Below are positions 19,948 through 64,000 of a stretch of DNA of 64,000 nt, in pieces; the first letter of the stretch is position 1; every line of letters begins with the position of its first letter. The notes under the pieces were generated by a model. That model saw nothing but the letters and a program-made list of their open reading frames with translations, was not told the origin of the DNA and did no database searches. Origin of the DNA: Larus michahellis (lineage: Eukaryota; Chordata; Aves; Charadriiformes; Laridae); contig NC_133899.1 in NCBI RefSeq assembly GCF_964199755.1, forward strand, positions 1,178,001-1,242,000, in the 5' to 3' direction. Both the position numbers and the translations under genes were made by a program.

Positions 19948-19953
19948 TTTATT
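19948..19953 (-). terminator. WWP2 poly(A) signal (AATAAA)
   Basis: The + strand TTTATT here reads AATAAA on the WWP2 strand. It is followed at a suitable distance by GT-rich sequence (TCTGTGTCC, then GGTGTGTCG) typical of a cleavage downstream element. A second AATAAA lies about 600 bases further on (19,352-19,357). Confidence 0.65.
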
Positions 19954-20053
19954 GCACAAGAAGTCGGCGTCGCTGAGGCAGGATGGTGCAGTACAAAACT
20001 ATCCGGTTGCCGGTCAAAAGCTATTGCAGTGTCTTGTATCCATAGACTTCCTT

Positions 20054-20071
20054 TATGTACAGCTATGTACA
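20054..20071 (-). promoter_or_regulatory. Tandem Pumilio-type response elements in the WWP2 3' UTR
   Basis: On the WWP2 mRNA strand UGUACAUA occurs twice with a 2-nt gap (20,064-20,071 and 20,054-20,061). Both match UGUANAUA, the Pumilio (PUM1/PUM2) recognition element. They lie about 100 bases before the poly(A) signal. PUM binding usually lowers mRNA stability or translation; regulation here is inferred. Confidence 0.55.
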
Positions 20072-21011
20072 CCCACGCTCACACGCGTCCGTCCGTCCCC
20101 CTGTGCACGCTGGAGGGACAGCAGCGGAGGCGGCATCCAGGCAAGGGGCAGAGGCCTGATCCTGCCCTCACCCGCAGCTCCGGGAGCTCCTGCCACCAGC
20201 CCAGCCGGCGACAGAGGAAACAGAGGGAGTTTGGGCCAAACCCATGAACCAAGCAAAGCCAAATGTCATCGGAGCCCCCGAGGCTGCTGCGGAGCACCAG
20301 CTCCGAGCAACACACCACTTAAATATTAAATACAACAGCACAGGGGCCATACACTTGCAAATCAAAACACGCAATGGACATGGTCGGCCAGGCCCCAGGT
20401 TCGAGTGGACACGGGTCTGGCGTGGGAAGGGGCCATCCTGGTCCTCATGTGGTGCATCAGCCCCAGCAGCAGCGACAAGGGGTTCCGTTACCTTTGCTGG
20501 GTGCAGGATCAGGCCCAAAAGTGACCCGAGAGTCGGTTCGAGAGCCATTTCATTTACCCTCCTCACCTGCATGTATTAAAACGCCATGAAAAGGCAGAAA
20601 AGACTAAGGGCAAAAAATAGCCTGTGCCGAAACCAGATCTCAAAGTTAACTGTGCCGGCGAGGGGGGACCGGGGAGCCTCGGTGCACTGCACACTGCCTG
20701 CCAAGGCCCAGGGCTTCTCCCGTCCCCTCCGTGCCACCCCGCGCCCCTCGTGAGCTGAGCAGCGCCAGGATTTACATCCACCTCCCCGCCACACCTCGAA
20801 TTTGTTTGGGGAGGGAAATGCGGACCCGTTTCCCCCGGGGCTGTGTCAGTGCAGATCTCGCACAGGAACAAGAGCAAGAGCGTCCGCAGCTGCCTGAGCA
20901 CCATCCTGCGGAGAGGGCTCGGCACTGGGCTCCGCCGGCACCGGCGGGCAGGACCTCGTGTCCGGCAGCGCTCCAGGGCCCTCCCCGCCCTGGGAAAGCA
21001 CCAAAGCTCCA

Positions 21012-60472
<39,461 letters not shown>

Positions 60473-60486
60473 GGCATCACCCCTGG

Positions 60487-63276
60487 CTGGAAGCAGAGAG
60501 AGAGGAGACACCTCAGTACTGCTCCCGCTGTGCAGAGGAAGCCGGGGCTGAACTGGGCTCCCAGGTCAGCCCCTCTGGGCTCAAACACAGCCCAGCCATT
60601 AGTGCAAGTGACCCACATGGCAGGGAGACCTGGCAATGGACAGTCACACACCTGGCAACACAGGTGCCCTCTCATTCCTGATAGACCAGCCCCACACCAC
60701 AGGCAACAACAATGCTGAGCCCGAGAGCCGAGCCAAGCTGGGCAGCGCTCAGCCCTCTGGACACCCCATTTGAGCAGCTGCAGCTCACCCTGACCCAAAG
60801 GTGGCTGCCGATCACAAGGACAGAGCAGCCTCCAAAGCCTTCAGCAGATACGCTGTCTCACGCCCTGCTCCGTGCTGAGCAGCAGCACCGGCTCAGGAGC
60901 AGCCTGCACAGCCGTCGCACAAGGGATCCCTCGGAAAGGACGAGGCAGTGACACCGGTAGTATAGAAGAAGGTCCGGTCACAGTATGAGGAAGCAGCCAC
61001 ATCCCTCAAGGACAGCCCAGGTCTCTTCCTGGCAGCAAAATCCCACAGAAAAATCAGTCCCATCTACTCTAACACGCTGTGAAGGGGACCGGGACCATAG
61101 CTGCTCTGAACACAGAGAAGAATCACACTAAGGAGCAGGCTACAAGCCCAGACCTCCACTTCCCCAAGCGCTCACCACTTCCTCACTCTCCGGCGCCACG
61201 TCACTGTCACCACGGGCACAGCGCTTCCCCCTGCCCCTTCTGCTGCAGCTTTCCCAGGAGTCACCCACCGGGAACAGGGAGCGGGCAGGAAGGGCGCAGG
61301 CCTGGCGATGCTGGCAGTACACGTGGCTGGGTGCCTCTGCCGAAACGACTGACCGCAAAGTAGAAGGATGAGGTCATGTATCACGCAGAAGCACGAGGTG
61401 CTCGGTCTGGGACCACAGAGTCAGCTATTGACTCACACCATCCTCCTGAGCCCGCGGGCAGCCGTCCTCCTCTCCACACTCTCCAGAGAGAGGAGCCAGG
61501 GAGGATGCACTGAGTGTGGGTGCCTGCAGTGGGTGTCAAGGTCACAGACCGGAGGGTCCCTGCCTGCGCGAGCCCCCAACACAGCGGGGCATTTGCTGCC
61601 CACCCCCAGGCGGGAGCAAAGAGGAGCCTCAATCCTGTAACCTGGGGCGAGGGCTCAGATGTGGTCAAACCTGATCACCCTCCCAAGCCCCCAAAGCCAA
61701 GAACACCCCTTCTGCCTCCCCTGTCCCGACCTCCCCCTGATCAGGGGAGGGAAGTATGGAAAGGGGAGAAGAGCAGCTCCAGCAGCTCCAGCCCCTGCTG
61801 CCTCCCCTTGCATGCAGGGCTCTCTCTCTCTTCCCTGCCCTCATTAGACCATACCAAGCTCCATCCCAAAGGCACGTTCATTTTAAAACCCTCTCTCACG
61901 AGGCAGGGTCTACGCTCCCCACCCCCTTTCTCCATGCCAGCCCCACGCGACCTCACCCCCCCCAGCATGGCCAACCTTCCCAGCACTCCGTGCTCAGATG
62001 AGACCTGGCCAGTGCCTCATACAATCCCCACCTCTGCCTGGAAAACCTTGTTTGGTACCAGACTTGCCACTGTCTCAGCTCTATCAGATGGCGGCTGGAG
62101 GCTCGCTAACACATGCCCATCTCCTCCCCCTCACCAGCGGGGGAGAGCTGACTTACGCAGGGAGGTCTTTCACGAGACTAATTGCACTCGCTATTACTAC
62201 AGTTACTCCTACTCCAATTATCCTGGCCCACAGATCACCCTGGCCTTCCCTTAGGATATTGTTAATCCTTATGTTTGTTATGACTCCCCAGCTCCGCATC
62301 ACCACTTACTTCATTAGTGTTGTTAAGCAGGCCCACAGAAAACAGCCAGACACACGTGTCCCTCCTGTGTCAGCCCATGACCAGCCCCTGGGCCAGCCCG
62401 TGACCGGCCCACTTGTCCTTCAGGGCCTCCCACACTAACGTTAGTGACCTGCGCCCACAAAATTACTGTGTAAGACCCACCGCAGCAGGGACTCTGGATC
62501 CCTGGTCCTCCCTGCCAGTCACTGCCACTGCTTTTCCTCTTCTCCAGCTGTCTTGGCTCTTTTTCCCCATTTTCTTTTTCCCTGATTCTACACCATTTCG
62601 CTATCGCTTATGTTAACTCCCCTGGCCACGTTAAATACCTCTCAGCCGTCAGAAACCCCCTCTGTGCTCAGTGCCGTTCCCCCAGGCACAGCTTTCCACT
62701 CTGATCGGCCCTTTTCCTCTCCCGCAGGCTCCACCCGCCGCTGACACCCCCTGCGGAACCGGCTTGTGGCTGGTGCGGGCCTGGGGCGCAGCCTTCCCCT
62801 TCTGCAGGGCCGAGGTCTCCCCTCCCCGGCGGCCCCCGGGGTTCCCGTCGCCCCCGGGGGAGCCGGCAGCCCTACGGGCTGGGTAGAGGCCAGGGCAGCG
62901 GTCCCAGGAGGCGGGCACCCCCCGCTCACTGCCGCCACCGCAGGGACCGGGCCGGCTCCTGCCCCGCAGCCGGAGCCCGGTACCGGTTGGCCCCGCACAG
63001 AACCGGGCCGGGCACCGACAGCCACTAGGGGGGTGCGAGAGGGGGCAGAGCACCGGGGGGGCTCCGCGAAGGGGAGGGGGCGGCCAGAGCAGCCCTCCCC
63101 TCGGGCTTCACCGCCCGCATCGGGCCGGGCCTCGCCTCACCGGGCCGGTACCGCCGCGGGGTGGGCAGAGCCCGCAGTCGAGCGGCGCCCGGGACACCGG
63201 ACAGACCGTACCGGGAAGCCCCAGCCTCCCCGCACCCCCCCGAGCCGTCACCGTCCCGTCCCGCCACCCGAGTTAC
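60487..63276. other. WWP2 intron 1
   Basis: Spans from the coding exon's acceptor (TGCTTCCAG) to the proposed 5' UTR exon. It is GC-rich near both ends and more balanced at 62,150-62,640. No coding exon is seen; an extra untranslated exon cannot be excluded. Confidence 0.45.
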
Positions 63277-63330
63277 CGGCGACCGCTCCACTCCCGCTTC
63301 CGGCTCCGGCGTCCGCCGTCATGTGACACC
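63277..63330 (-). other. Probable WWP2 first (5' UTR) exon
   Basis: The only coding-strand donor in the right place is GCCG|GTAACT, so the exon would end at 63,277. Its 5' end is not defined by sequence; 63,330 is a guess bounded by the promoter motifs. It contains no ATG in the WWP2 frame, and translation starts in exon 2. Confidence 0.4.
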
Positions 63331-63401
63331 GAGCCCGTCACCTGACTGCGCCGCCCGGAAGCGGTCACGCGGGGCTGCCGTTCCCGGCCTGCCCCGCGCG
63401 G

Positions 63402-63426
63402 ACTACATCTCCCGGCGTGCATTGCG
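63402..63426 (+). promoter_or_regulatory. ZNF143/THAP11 (SBS-type) motif
   Basis: ACTACATCTCCC followed directly by GGCGTGCATTGCG closely follows the long composite motif ACTACAnnTCCCAGnATGCnnTGCG known for ZNF143 and THAP11 binding. It lies about 40-65 bases upstream of the NOB1 start codon, so it probably overlaps or adjoins the NOB1 transcription start. Confidence 0.65.
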
Positions 63427-63467
63427 CCGGGGACGGCAGCCGGCTGGGCACAATGGGGCGCGCCGAC

Positions 63468-64000
63468 ATGGCGCGCGTGGCGCACGTCGTGGCCGACACC
63501 GGCGCCTTCCTCAGCGCCGCCCCGCTGCAGGTACCGGGGGACCGGGGACGGGGCGGGAGGGGGGGGTGGGGACGGGCCGGTGTGACGACGCTGCCCGCAG
63601 GACATCGCGCAGAACCTCTACACCGTGCCCGAGGTGCTGGCCGAGATCCGCGACAGGCCGACGCGCCGCCGCCTGGCCGCCCTGCCCTGCCAGCTGCATG
63701 TCCGCCGGCCGCGGCCCGACCTCCTGCGCCTCGGTGAGTCACGGAACGGCCTCACCGGGGCCCTGCGCTTCGGGGAGGCCCAGCTCGCCCGCCTCCCTGC
63801 GGCCTGGCCCGGCCCGACGGCTCCTTTCCCCTTCCCCCCTTTCCCTTTCTACCTCCCCCCCGCAGTGACCGACTTCTCCAAGAAGACCGGGGACTACCCC
63901 AGCCTCTCGGCCGCCGACCTGCAGGTGCTCGCCCTTACCTGCCAACTGCAGGCCGAGACCGACGGCCTGGGCTGCCTCCGCTGGGAGCCCCAGGACAAGG
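63468..64000 (+). CDS. NOB1: 20S pre-rRNA endonuclease NOB1 (5' part, cut by the window edge)
   Basis: Exons 63468-63530, 63601-63733 and 63866 to beyond 64000, with GT-AG introns of 70 and 132 bp. NOB1 is the PIN-domain nuclease that makes the final cut (site D) of the 18S rRNA 3' end in cytoplasmic pre-40S particles. The reading MARVAHVVADTGAFL aligns position for position with the mammalian start MAPVEHVVADAGAFL, so the second of two in-frame ATGs is chosen; the upstream ATG at 63,453 would add MGRAD and also has a good context. The Asp in VVADTGAFL is the first acidic residue of the PIN active site. EIRDRPTRRRL and VTDFSKKTGDYPSLSAADLQVLAL follow as in the family. The zinc-ribbon part lies outside the window. 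Confidence 0.95.

Larger units (their letters stand above)
19930..21011 (-). other. WWP2 3' UTR
   Basis: This runs from the WWP2 stop codon to the likely cleavage site. It contains no alternative coding exon. It includes two adjacent UGUACAUA elements near its end and a canonical AATAAA at its distal end. The extent is inferred from the poly(A) signal and the GT-rich downstream element, not from transcript data. Confidence 0.6.
62640..63467. promoter_or_regulatory. Bidirectional CpG-island promoter of WWP2 and NOB1
   Basis: A dense CpG island covers both gene starts and continues into NOB1. The proposed WWP2 5' UTR exon and the NOB1 start codon are only about 190 bp apart and point away from each other. 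There is no TATA box. Between them lie two ETS/GABP-type CCGGAAG motifs in opposite orientations (63,297-63,303 on -, 63,355-63,361 on +), a TCATGTGAC E-box/M-box-like site (63,319-63,327) and a ZNF143/THAP11-type motif. These are typical of housekeeping bidirectional promoters. Confidence 0.7.

Overview
The window looks like vertebrate, most probably avian, nuclear DNA. It holds three spliced genes with GT-AG introns, CR1-type LINE fragments, an AT-rich left end next to a GC-rich gene-dense remainder, CpG-island promoters and compact introns. I reconstructed exons by hand from splice sites, reading-frame phase and recalled family sequence; no database search was run.

Layout. Bases 1 to about 10,680 are AT-rich and hold no coding exon I can recognise. 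A CR1 fragment (10,691-10,808) is followed by a CpG-island promoter with four YY1-like motifs and then PSMD7 (Rpn8, 26S proteasome lid) on the + strand: 7 coding exons, 11,389-17,884, 322 aa. About 2 kb of non-coding DNA separates its poly(A) site from that of WWP2, a NEDD4-family HECT ubiquitin ligase on the - strand. WWP2 occupies 19.9-63.3 kb: 23 coding exons plus a probable 5' UTR exon, all phases consistent, 873 aa, with a C2 domain, four WW domains and a HECT domain. Its intron 16 contains the mir-140 hairpin, and its intron 10 contains a CpG island just upstream of exon 11. At the right edge WWP2 shares a CpG-rich bidirectional promoter, with ETS and ZNF143/THAP11-type motifs, with NOB1 (+ strand), whose first two exons and part of the third are present before the window ends.

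Functionally, PSMD7 and WWP2 both act in ubiquitin-proteasome degradation and lie tail to tail. WWP2 and NOB1 (a ribosome-maturation PIN nuclease) lie head to head. The WWP2 locus also encodes the cartilage-associated microRNA miR-140.

The points most worth following up are: a long imperfect fold-back in WWP2 intron 17, next to the mir-140 intron; the CpG island in intron 10 as a candidate start for a short WWP2/pri-miR-140 transcript; two strong in-frame donors for WWP2 exon 5; a tandem Pumilio-type site pair in the WWP2 3' UTR; and the repeated YY1-type motifs at PSMD7. I did not find evidence of a wholly new gene system.
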